From: Pedobacter foliorum | GTDB lineage: Bacteria > Bacteroidota > Bacteroidia > Sphingobacteriales > Sphingobacteriaceae | Direction: 5' to 3' | Length of the DNA: 64,000 nt | Assembly: GCF_013266735.1 (NCBI RefSeq) | Contig: NZ_JABSNU010000004.1 | Span: 62,001 to 126,000, forward strand | Part shown: positions 46,082 to 52,747 of the stretch, one piece after another | Layout: each line of letters begins with the position of its first letter | Numbering within the stretch: position 1 is the stretch's first letter | Notes under the pieces: model-generated | What the model was told of the DNA's origin: nothing | Seen by the model: only the letters and a program-made list of their open reading frames with translations | The model's database searches: none | Position numbers and translations under genes: made by a program

Positions 46082-46136
46082 AAGATATTAATCCTGCATG
46101 TTTTGATTAAATTAGGACATGCAGGATTAATATCTT
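46082..46136. terminator. 20-bp perfect hairpin between rfbA and the dCas12f locus
   Basis: The arms 46082-46101 and 46117-46136 are exact reverse complements around a 15-base loop. It lies 76 bp after the rfbA stop and is followed on the + strand by a short T-rich run (TTTTATT). It can end rfbA transcripts and also serve as the 3' boundary for the opposing minus-strand sigma/dCas12f transcript. Confidence 0.7.
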
Positions 46137-46243
46137 TTATTGATAAACTTTAGTCTCTGCCGGCGGCTGTAGGAGAATCCTATTGTTTTTTATATAGCAG
46201 TCTCTGAGTAATATATTTAAATGAGGGCGAGCCATTAATGGAT

Positions 46244-46493
46244 GTTTAATTCATGTTGGTTTTCACAGGAAGCCCGTATATTGTAGTATGCAGTTTTAGC
46301 ATATTAGTGAGCCTAATTGGTATCACCCTACGGCTGTACAAGCAGCCTCTAATTATTTGTTTTATTCATGCGCCAGCTTAGTTGGTGTAATTAAGCCAGT
46401 ACCGGCTCTTCTATCTAAGTTTAACTTATATTGGCGCTCAAAGGAAGCCAGTATATTATGTTACGTAGTCAGCATATTTGCGAGCTTAGTTGG
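46244..46493. repeat. degenerate tandem repeats beside dCas12f; possible guide-RNA locus
   Basis: Two units, 46244-46320 and 46419-46493, align over 75 positions with 57 identical (hand count, one 2-base gap). The 11-mer AGCTTAGTTGG ends the second unit exactly (46483-46493), occurs exactly again at 46375-46385, and as AGCCTAATTGG at 46310-46320, marking a shortened third copy in between. The sequence has no sensible coding frame. It lies directly 3' of the dCas12f gene, where guide RNAs of TnpB and Cas12f systems may be encoded. That it is a guide-RNA scaffold set is an inference; neither its boundaries nor its strand is settled. Confidence 0.5.
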
Positions 46494-46534
46494 GAATGCC
46501 CAATGGTGATATAACTATGCTCTTTTCCCCTCCT

Positions 46535-47632
46535 TTATTCAATAATTACGTAAATCCCTGCTTTTTCTGCTTTGTAGGTAATCTTATCTTTCAGACTATA
46601 ATAGCTCCAGTTCTGCAATAAAAAGGGATCTTCTTTGGCAATTTCTTCCTTCTGCTGTTGATTAATCAGAATCAATGTTGCCGCCTGATATTTTATGCAG
46701 AGGTTGATCAGTATCCGGCTATAGACATGCAACTTATATTCCACGTATTTTTTTTCACGCTGGCGATAATCTTCCAGACTTTTGTGTTTTTTTTTCTTTC
46801 CGTGACCTCCACGGTTAAAAACTACAGATTTTTTAACTCTGAGAATAGCGGCTTGTATGGCTAGTCTGCGATGGAGGAATTCTTCTTTATTTCCTATAGC
46901 ATATTCGCGATTTCCGATTTTAACAGTAACAGGATGCTCAATCGACAAGGACGCTTCAGCAATTATGGAAGTGTCCAGCGCATATTGATCTTTTTCAATC
47001 TGAATAGCTGCCAGTAAAAACACTTTACCTTTGTCTAATTGGATGCTGCTGGTGCGAAGTCTTAAAGTACCATTTTTAATTCTATCCAGTAGAACCTTCT
47101 TGTCTGAATGATCTTTTCCAAGGTAGGTTCTGAAGGGAATCTGGAATAACCTAAAACTGAAATTCTTGTTGTCTGGAGTTGAACTAAGACTTGAAATTAC
47201 TCTCGGGCCAAAGGGCAGGGGAAGGGTCTTTTTATAGTTCCTAAGTGACTTTTCACCCTTCCAGTAAGCCATCTTTTCTTTGTTAAAGTAAGAAATTAGG
47301 GTGTTGTTTAGGTTGGAAAGGATGTTGGTGGGGATTTGTCCCTTGAAATGATTAGAAAGCAAGCGGTAAGTCGTGTTTGTCCTTGAGGACTTTAAGATCC
47401 CGTTTTCCTCTTTTTTTTCATCAGCCAGTTTCAATTTGATCTCCTGAGTTAGATAAAAGAAGTCTTTCACATGTTCCTGTACAAAATGATGGGTCATGAT
47501 CATGTTGGCAGCCCTGAAGCAAATCCGTTGCCAGCTGTATAGCTGCTCTTTTGCCGCTTTGATCACTTCTACCTCATCTGAATCAATAAGCAGCTGGATC
47601 TTACGGTTTAGGATTATTGTTTCTTTTTCCAT
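46535..47632 (-). CDS. nuclease-dead, C-terminally truncated Cas12f/TnpB-like protein
   Basis: A 365-residue protein with recognisable Cas12f/TnpB architecture. The N-terminal half contains the recognition-type segments IPTNILSNLNNTLISYF and GEKSLRNYKKTLPLPF (about residues 100-141). The RuvC part shows EYKLHVYSRILINLCIKYQA (298-317) and NWSYYSLKDKITYKAEKAG (341-359), which fit Cas12f closely. The catalytic residues are gone: the RuvC-I aspartate position reads S (ASLSIEHPVTV, S228), the RuvC-II glutamate region is LILINQQQ with no acid, and the chain stops at YVIIE. The zinc-finger and RuvC-III aspartate regions would follow that point. So it should bind RNA and DNA but not cut. Its start is 4 bp after the sigma-factor stop, so the two are coupled. 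An inactive transposon TnpB is the alternative, but no TnpA or element ends are seen. Confidence 0.85.
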   Translation of the reverse strand: MEKETIILNRKIQLLIDSDEVEVIKAAKEQLYSWQRICFRAANMIMTHHFVQEHVKDFFYLTQEIKLKLADEKKEENGILKSSRTNTTYRLLSNHFKGQIPTNILSNLNNTLISYFNKEKMAYWKGEKSLRNYKKTLPLPFGPRVISSLSSTPDNKNFSFRLFQIPFRTYLGKDHSDKKVLLDRIKNGTLRLRTSSIQLDKGKVFLLAAIQIEKDQYALDTSIIAEASLSIEHPVTVKIGNREYAIGNKEEFLHRRLAIQAAILRVKKSVVFNRGGHGKKKKHKSLEDYRQREKKYVEYKLHVYSRILINLCIKYQAATLILINQQQKEEIAKEDPFLLQNWSYYSLKDKITYKAEKAGIYVIIE

Positions 47633-47636
47633 GGTT

Positions 47637-48449
47637 TTAGCTTTTTATTTTTTTGATTTTAGTGTAGGCCTGCACAAAGGTTCTTTGTATCTGCTGCTGA
47701 CTTAAATTCAATTGGCGGGCGATTTCTTCAAAGCTGTACTGCAGTTCGTAGCGCATGTGCAGAATTTTGGATTGTTCCTCGGACAGATCGCCTTCGAAGT
47801 AGAATTTGCTGGTTTTTCCTGCGGTCTCGAGCTTGCCAGAACTGGTCAGGATGGATTTTAGTGTTTCCAATGTTTTTTCGACCGTTCTGGCTACCTGATA
47901 GTCCGAAATGCCGCCGATATGCCAGGCGATGCGGTCATAGTTAAAAGCGTATTTCAGGCAGAGCTTAATAAACAATTGTTGGTTTTCAGCGAGGTTGGGT
48001 ATAACTGCTTCAACTTGCCTCCACTGTAGCTTTAAGCGTTCATCCAGTTCTTCCTGATAGATAGTCTCGTCTTGATCCGGTTCTATTTCGGGGTCATATC
48101 CTCCGAGGAATTCCTGATAGTTTTCTATCTCGTCAAGCCTTAGCATGTTCCGTTGGAAATTGTGCTGGGAGGTTTTGTAATAAGCTTTGCAGGCTTTAAT
48201 GGTGGTGTCACTAAGAAAGGTTTCGATGTGTTTAGGATCAGTGATGCTGTTTCTGATCAGCCAGAGGCGCAGAAAGGCTTCGCTGACGATGCAGTTCGCG
48301 TTGACCTCATCTTTGATATACCTGCTTCTTTTATAAAATAGAGCCGGGTAGAGTCGGTTATAGAAATACTCTAAGCCTTGCTCATCGCCTTGGGTGAATT
48401 TGAGAAAATTACGGTGTTCGTCCTTGATTTTACAACTGGTGAAGTTCAT
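47637..48449 (-). CDS. sigma-70 family factor paired with dead Cas12f
   Basis: A 270-residue protein with ECF-like sigma features. Region 2 covers about residues 16-95 (YFYNRLYPALFYKRSRYIKD, IVSEAFLRLWLIRNS). Two region-4-like helix-turn-helix blocks follow: one near 141-202 (LAENQQLFIKLCLKYAFNYD, IAWHIGGIS) and a canonical one at 221-266 (LSEEQSKILHMRYELQYSFE, IARQLNLSQQQIQ). Ordinary ECF factors have one such block and about 180-200 residues. No anti-sigma gene is adjacent; the next gene, 4 bp on, is the dead Cas12f homologue. That tight coupling suggests the pair works as a complex. It is less likely to be a stand-alone housekeeping factor. Confidence 0.8.
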   Translation of the reverse strand: MNFTSCKIKDEHRNFLKFTQGDEQGLEYFYNRLYPALFYKRSRYIKDEVNANCIVSEAFLRLWLIRNSITDPKHIETFLSDTTIKACKAYYKTSQHNFQRNMLRLDEIENYQEFLGGYDPEIEPDQDETIYQEELDERLKLQWRQVEAVIPNLAENQQLFIKLCLKYAFNYDRIAWHIGGISDYQVARTVEKTLETLKSILTSSGKLETAGKTSKFYFEGDLSEEQSKILHMRYELQYSFEEIARQLNLSQQQIQRTFVQAYTKIKKIKS

Positions 48450-48480
48450 ATTAATAATAATTGGTTAGCAATTAATATGA

Positions 48481-48586
48481 GTCGTAAACCGAGTTAACGC
48501 CAAATGGCGTGGAACTCAATTCGTCGAACTGGGGGTACTGGTATACCTGGGAACGACAAAAAGAGCCCACGCCATATAGCGTGAGC
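48481..48586 (-). ncRNA. GC-rich structured leader upstream of the sigma gene
   Basis: Read on the minus strand, this region holds a hairpin GCTCACGC...GCGTGGGC (8 bp, loop TATATG) followed by TCTTTTTG. Further on is a hairpin made of GAGTT/AACTC and ACGCC/GGCGT around ATTT. GTCGT and ACGAC at the ends could pair to close the whole. Two blocks (CACGCTATATGGCGTG and CACGCCATTTGGCGTT) are near-duplicates. The surroundings are clearly AT-richer. It could be the leader of the sigma mRNA, a guide-RNA gene or an operator. The first hairpin plus T-run looks like a terminator on the minus strand. The rest of the 460-bp gap (48450-48909) is AT-rich. Confidence 0.5.
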
Positions 48587-48909
48587 ATCTTCACTGTCAT
48601 CTTGTTCCCGTAAATTACCAGTTTTCCAGTTCAAGACTCTAGTGTAATGCTTCAAATTTTTTTTAAGAAGAATTACAAAAATAACATTAGATAATAATTA
48701 TTGTGAATTAATGATGCTAAAACCTGTCACTATTTGTCACGCTGTCTTTTAGTAAATAGCTCAATCCAATTTTGTGGATTGTATTATTTTATCATTGTTT
48801 TTACAATAGTTATAATTATCTGTTTCATGTAGACTAAGATAATATAAAATTTTCAAATCCACAAGTGGAGTTGATGTGAATTTTAAAATTATGTCAATTG
48901 CCACTGCAA

Positions 48910-49278
48910 ATGGCAGAGAAAACCGAAGAACTTTTATATGTTGAGATATCCGAAATGGACTATCTCCTGATATGCAATGTAAGAGATCTTAGAAAGGAAA
49001 TTGGTTTGACTCAATTGCAGCTTTCTCAGAAGATGAAATTAGCTGATGGCTTTGTTTCAAAAGTTGAAACTTTTGTTGAAAGAGCGAAATATAATGTAAG
49101 GCATTTGCCATTGTTAGCTAAAGCGCTTGATTGTGAAATTAAAGATTTGTTTCCAAAACAAACTCCTAGATACGACCAGGTCAAACTAACGTTACGTAGA
49201 ACTAATAGGATAAATCGGGATGGTTCTGTTTCTACTAAGAAGGAAACTGAAGTGGCTAGAATCGAACCCATTCATTGA
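48910..49278 (+). CDS. XRE family HTH regulator
   Basis: A 122-residue protein with a Cro/CI-type helix-turn-helix: LRKEIGLTQLQLSQKMKLAD, GFVSKVETF and the IKDLFP ending typical of the domain. The C-terminal 30 residues are basic and polar. The ATG at 48910 is preferred to the TTG at 48898. It is divergent from the sigma/dCas12f pair across a 460-bp gap that holds the GC-rich structured element. A local regulatory role is inferred from position only. Confidence 0.8.
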   Translation: MAEKTEELLYVEISEMDYLLICNVRDLRKEIGLTQLQLSQKMKLADGFVSKVETFVERAKYNVRHLPLLAKALDCEIKDLFPKQTPRYDQVKLTLRRTNRINRDGSVSTKKETEVARIEPIH

Positions 49279-49508
49279 ATAAGCATATTAAAACTTCCTT
49301 TTTCTTTTCTGATCTCATTAATACAAGCTTTTTATGTTATTAAGGTAGATTTATTTTGGGATGATGCTATTAAAGATTCAGAAGTTTAATCGTTAACCTT
49401 TATAACATCAGTCCTGTAAAAAGTGAGTTTTTCCTTAGTTTATTGGTGCAAATAGCTGATTGATAGAATCTACATATTTGAAATAATTCATAAATATCTT
49501 GTGGAATA
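49279..49508. other. AT-rich gap without recognised features
   Basis: About 230 bp between the XRE gene and the promoter of the ABC operon. No ORF with a recognisable product, strong hairpin or repeat could be found here. Confidence 0.5.
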
Positions 49509-49559
49509 TTTGAATTTTAAAAACTACTTTATATATTAGTGTATTATTTAACTAATACA
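49509..49559 (+). promoter_or_regulatory. promoter with overlapping palindromic operator for the GntR-ABC operon
   Basis: TTTG (49509-49512), 19 bp, TATATTAG (49532-49539; one mismatch to TAnnTTTG). Overlapping the likely start point is TGTATTA-TTTAAC-TAATACA (49540-49559), an exact 7-bp inverted repeat with a 6-bp spacer. The size and place suit a dimeric GntR/YtrA-type repressor, which the operon itself encodes. Confidence 0.65.
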
Positions 49560-49565
49560 GTAGTA

Positions 49566-50393
49566 ATGATAACAATTAACAATCTTAATTTTGGTTACAG
49601 TAAGCATAACCTGCTTTTTAAGGATATGAGTATGCAGCTTAGCGCTGGTCATATTTATGGCTTACTCGGAAAAAATGGTGCAGGTAAGTCTAGTCTATTG
49701 AAAAATATAGCTGGTTTGGTATATGCGCAAAGCGGATCTCTAAATGTGATGGGGTTTAATCCTGCCAAAAGAGAACCCGATCTATTAGCCGACATCTGTT
49801 TTATTCCTGAGGAGTTTCATCTCCCATCAATCAAAATTGATGCGTATATAATGGCAAATGCTCCATTCTATAAGAAATTTGATCATGCTTATTTGAATGT
49901 GCTGCTAGAGGAATTTAACATTCCTATTAGCAATAAGCTGGTTAATATGTCTTATGGACAAAAGAAGAAGTTTATTATTGCCTTTGGTTTGGCTACCCAA
50001 GCTAAGCTGATTATTATGGATGAGCCAACCAATGGTTTAGATATTCCTTCTAAGGCTCAATTTCGTAAAGTTATGGCCTCTGCCTTAACTGACGACCGTT
50101 GTATCGTCATATCAACCCATCAGGTGCGTGATCTTGATAATTTAATTGATACAGTGATTATGCTAGATGAAAGTACAATTGCCTTAAAAGCATCAATTGA
50201 AGAGATCACTCAAAAGTTAACCTTTAAAAAGATGAAGGAGTTGGACGAAACGGTTATTTATGCTGAACCAGCTTTATCTGGGTTTAACGTAGTAGTGCCA
50301 AACTACCATCAGGAAGATAGCAAGATGGATATTGAACTTTTATTCAATGCTGTACTTGCGGAAAAGAAAAAACTTAAACCCATTTTTAATTAA
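49566..50393 (+). CDS. ABC transporter ATP-binding protein
   Basis: A 275-residue ATPase. Walker A is GLLGKNGAGKSSLLK, the ABC signature appears as NMSYGQKKKFIIAFGLA, Walker B is LIIMDEPTNGLD and the switch histidine is in VISTHQVRD. The ATG at 49566 is used; an upstream GTG at 49539 would place the operator inside the gene. It pairs with the next membrane protein and a GntR/YtrA regulator, as in export systems sensing cell-wall stress or antimicrobial compounds. Substrate unknown. Confidence 0.9.
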   Translation: MITINNLNFGYSKHNLLFKDMSMQLSAGHIYGLLGKNGAGKSSLLKNIAGLVYAQSGSLNVMGFNPAKREPDLLADICFIPEEFHLPSIKIDAYIMANAPFYKKFDHAYLNVLLEEFNIPISNKLVNMSYGQKKKFIIAFGLATQAKLIIMDEPTNGLDIPSKAQFRKVMASALTDDRCIVISTHQVRDLDNLIDTVIMLDESTIALKASIEEITQKLTFKKMKELDETVIYAEPALSGFNVVVPNYHQEDSKMDIELLFNAVLAEKKKLKPIFN

Positions 50394-50399
50394 CGCGCT

Positions 50400-51227
50400 A
50401 TGAACAACATATTTAATTTCAATCGTTTCTGGTTATTGGTAAAAAGACAATGGCTTGAGTTTGGCAAAATATACCTGATCAGTTTATTGGTGATAGCAGG
50501 TGTATTTGTTCTATTTTATTTGTGGAATTTCCCAGATCCGGATAAAGATTACCATTATAATTCAGATGGGTTTTTGAACCTGAATTTTAGAATTCCTTTG
50601 TTTCTTACGTCGGGATTCATTTTTATCAGCGTAATAGCCAGTAGCTATTTTTCAATGCTCGGACAGAAGGCTAAGGCAATAATTGAACTAATGGCTCCTG
50701 CTTCAAGTTTAGAAAAATGGCTGTGTGGGTTATTTTACACAAGTATCTTAAGTGTATTTAGCTTTTTGCTAGTTTTTTATATTGTTGATCTGACTTTTGT
50801 AACCTCCATTGAAAAGTCTATTGGTCATATTACAGTTAGTACCGCATCTGGGGCTTATCCTATCCCTAAAACGGGTGTTGTTGGTATAAGGACTTTGTTC
50901 TCTGAATTATTGGTACATAAAGAGATGAGGTCCATGTATGGAATCCCGTTTATGATTACCAGTATTTTTCTCTTAGGCTCAGTTTATTTTAATAGGTTTC
51001 ATTATATAAAAACTGCAGTTGTTACACTGCTTTTTTGCAGCGGGTTGATATATGCACTTGTGAAAGTAGGAATGTGGTTGACCCTCCATAAGGTACAGGA
51101 TTCCGCTAATTTTGGATATAGATCCCATAACGATGAAGTCTTTACCTTTATACTAATTGGGACTGCATTCATAACATTGTTTTTCTGGACAATAACCTTT
51201 TATCGTGTAAAAGAGAAAGAGGTTTAA
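50400..51227 (+). CDS. ABC transporter membrane protein
   Basis: A 275-residue membrane protein with about six hydrophobic segments. It starts FNRFWLLVKRQWLEFGKIY, a common opening in YtrC/ABC-2-like permeases of Bacteroidota. It begins 6 bp after the ATPase stop. No solute-binding gene is nearby, consistent with an exporter. Substrate unknown. Confidence 0.78.
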   Translation: MNNIFNFNRFWLLVKRQWLEFGKIYLISLLVIAGVFVLFYLWNFPDPDKDYHYNSDGFLNLNFRIPLFLTSGFIFISVIASSYFSMLGQKAKAIIELMAPASSLEKWLCGLFYTSILSVFSFLLVFYIVDLTFVTSIEKSIGHITVSTASGAYPIPKTGVVGIRTLFSELLVHKEMRSMYGIPFMITSIFLLGSVYFNRFHYIKTAVVTLLFCSGLIYALVKVGMWLTLHKVQDSANFGYRSHNDEVFTFILIGTAFITLFFWTITFYRVKEKEV

Positions 51228-51242
51228 TTAAACTACACAAAC

Positions 51243-51620
51243 ATGGAATTTAGAGATAATAAGGCAATATACCTTCAGATAGGGGATTACGTTTGTGAAC
51301 ATATTTTGTTGGGCAAATGGAAAGATGAAGAAAAAATACCCTCAGTAAGAGAGTTGGCTGTGTCATTAGAAGTTAACCCTAACACGGTAATGCGTACTTA
51401 CGAACTTCTTCAAAATAAAAATATCCTTAGCAATAAGAGAGGCATTGGTTTTTTTATAGCAGAGGATGCTATTAAACAGATAAAACTTTATCGTAAAGTT
51501 CAGTTTATGGACGAAGAGCTTCCAGTGTTTTTTAGAAACCTTTATCTGCTGGATATTGGTTTTGAAGAATTGGAAACGAGATACAAGAAATTTGTTAACC
51601 AAACATTTACTAACCCTTAG
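51243..51620 (+). CDS. GntR family regulator, YtrA subfamily
   Basis: A 125-residue protein with the winged-helix of the GntR family: AIYLQIGDYVCEHILLGKWK, EEKIPSVRELAVSLEVNPNT and VMRTYELLQNK. The short C-terminal tail with no large effector domain defines the YtrA group. It is encoded after the ABC genes and probably represses the whole operon through the palindrome at 49540-49559. Confidence 0.88.
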   Translation: MEFRDNKAIYLQIGDYVCEHILLGKWKDEEKIPSVRELAVSLEVNPNTVMRTYELLQNKNILSNKRGIGFFIAEDAIKQIKLYRKVQFMDEELPVFFRNLYLLDIGFEELETRYKKFVNQTFTNP

Positions 51621-51666
51621 GTTGAATGTGTCTTAAAGACATTGTAACCACTAAAAAAATACTTCG

Positions 51667-52539
51667 ATGAAAACAAGTAATAAATTATTGATCGCATTTG
51701 CAGTCTTGATGTTTGTTGTGCCATTAACAATAATGGCCTATACTATAAATAGAGATTATAAAGATCCTGAGGAAATCAAGGAACAAGGGAATGCCAATTT
51801 ACGTTTAAACTCCAGTTCTAATGGCTTTTCTAGCATAGTGCTTAAGAAAACGTTCAAATCTATAAGTGTTCATGGAGATAGAGTAGGCGCTTTTGGGAAT
51901 AGAGATAAAACCTGGTATGTAAATCTTGTGAATGATAAGGATTATGGAGTAAAAGTTTCGGAGACCTATAAGGATTTTATCGAAGTAACTATTGACGCTA
52001 ATGAGCAACTTCAAATTACATTGAAGGGGGATCTTAAAGATGTATCTTATCCCATTGCTATCTATGTGTATGCACCAAAAATAGAAGAGTTAAATTTATC
52101 AGACATAGATGCAGTTACATTAACATTCAAAAAACAGACAGAAGCATTAAAGTTAAATGCTAAGGAAATAGTTTTTTTAAATATGGAGAACGATTTCAAT
52201 GTAAATCACCTGAGTATTAATGCTGAAAAGGTTAATGATTTGCTGTTGGCTGGAGAAGGAGTTAAATCTCTTGATTTAGATCTGAAATCCTCACATTTTA
52301 GGTCTGAAGAGAAATCTTACGACTTACTAAATATATCTGCCTCCCCTGAATCAGGATTGAATATCTCAGGGGATGAACAAAACAAAGATCGTATTGGTAT
52401 CAATCAATTGACATTAAATACTTCTGGTAAAGTAGATGTGAATTTGACAGATATCAAATTAAATGCCGTTTCAGGAAGTTTATCAGACGAGACTATGATT
52501 AAAATACCAATCGTTTATTTAAAGAAAATGATAAAGTAA
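51667..52539 (+). CDS. membrane-anchored protein, DUF2807-like repeats
   Basis: A 290-residue protein. One N-terminal hydrophobic segment (about residues 7-26) acts as signal or anchor. The remainder is beta-rich with alternating strand sequence (AIYVYAPKIEELNLSDIDAV, LKLNAKEIVFLNMEN), as in auto-transporter adhesin-type DUF2807 proteins. It is in the same orientation and 46 bp after the GntR gene, so likely its last operon member. Function unknown. Confidence 0.7.
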   Translation: MKTSNKLLIAFAVLMFVVPLTIMAYTINRDYKDPEEIKEQGNANLRLNSSSNGFSSIVLKKTFKSISVHGDRVGAFGNRDKTWYVNLVNDKDYGVKVSETYKDFIEVTIDANEQLQITLKGDLKDVSYPIAIYVYAPKIEELNLSDIDAVTLTFKKQTEALKLNAKEIVFLNMENDFNVNHLSINAEKVNDLLLAGEGVKSLDLDLKSSHFRSEEKSYDLLNISASPESGLNISGDEQNKDRIGINQLTLNTSGKVDVNLTDIKLNAVSGSLSDETMIKIPIVYLKKMIK

Positions 52540-52568
52540 CACGCTCTTTTAACGCTAAATTACCATTA

Positions 52569-52606
52569 AACAAAGCCAGCCTCAATAGACCGTCGCTGGT
52601 TTTGTT
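52569..52606 (+). terminator. terminator after the ABC operon
   Basis: AACAAAGCCAGC (52569-52580) pairs with GCTGGTTTTGTT (52595-52606), one G-T wobble, loop of 14. It is T-rich at the end. Confidence 0.7.
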
Positions 52607-52617
52607 ATAAATACTGT

Positions 52618-52659
52618 ATTTTGGCATATCTTCATGGTCTAATGCCAAAATCGCTTAAT
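52618..52659. promoter_or_regulatory. shared operator-like site upstream of the fucosidase unit
   Basis: ATTTTGGCA (52618-52626) and TGCCAAAAT (52643-52651) form an inverted repeat with a 16-bp spacer. The right half extends to TGCCAAAATCGCTTAAT (52643-52659), which recurs with one mismatch before the permease gene (57365-57381). The position, about 90-130 bp before the gene, suits a transcription factor site. A second palindrome, ATGCAAA-T-TTTGCAT (52673-52687), follows. Confidence 0.6.
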
Positions 52660-52747
52660 GTTTAGACAATTTATGCAAATTTTGCATGCTGTAATTCGCT
52701 TTCTTTGAGAAACCTAATAAACCAAATTAAACCTAAAAAGAAAGCTA

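Noticed and set aside
46244-46493. CRISPR array.
   Set aside because: Repeats are few, long, only about 76 percent identical, and spaced irregularly. No cas1/cas2 or other adaptation gene is in the window.
46535-47632. Reading the Cas12f-like gene as the TnpB of an IS200/IS605 transposon.
   Set aside because: No TnpA gene or matching element ends were found, catalytic residues are lost, and the gene is coupled to a sigma factor. Absence of ends cannot be fully excluded by eye.
48481-48586. tRNA or transcription attenuator in the sigma leader.
   Set aside because: A GTTCGA stretch resembles a T-loop, but no full cloverleaf forms. An attenuator would need the antiterminator before the terminator; here the competing pairing lies after it.
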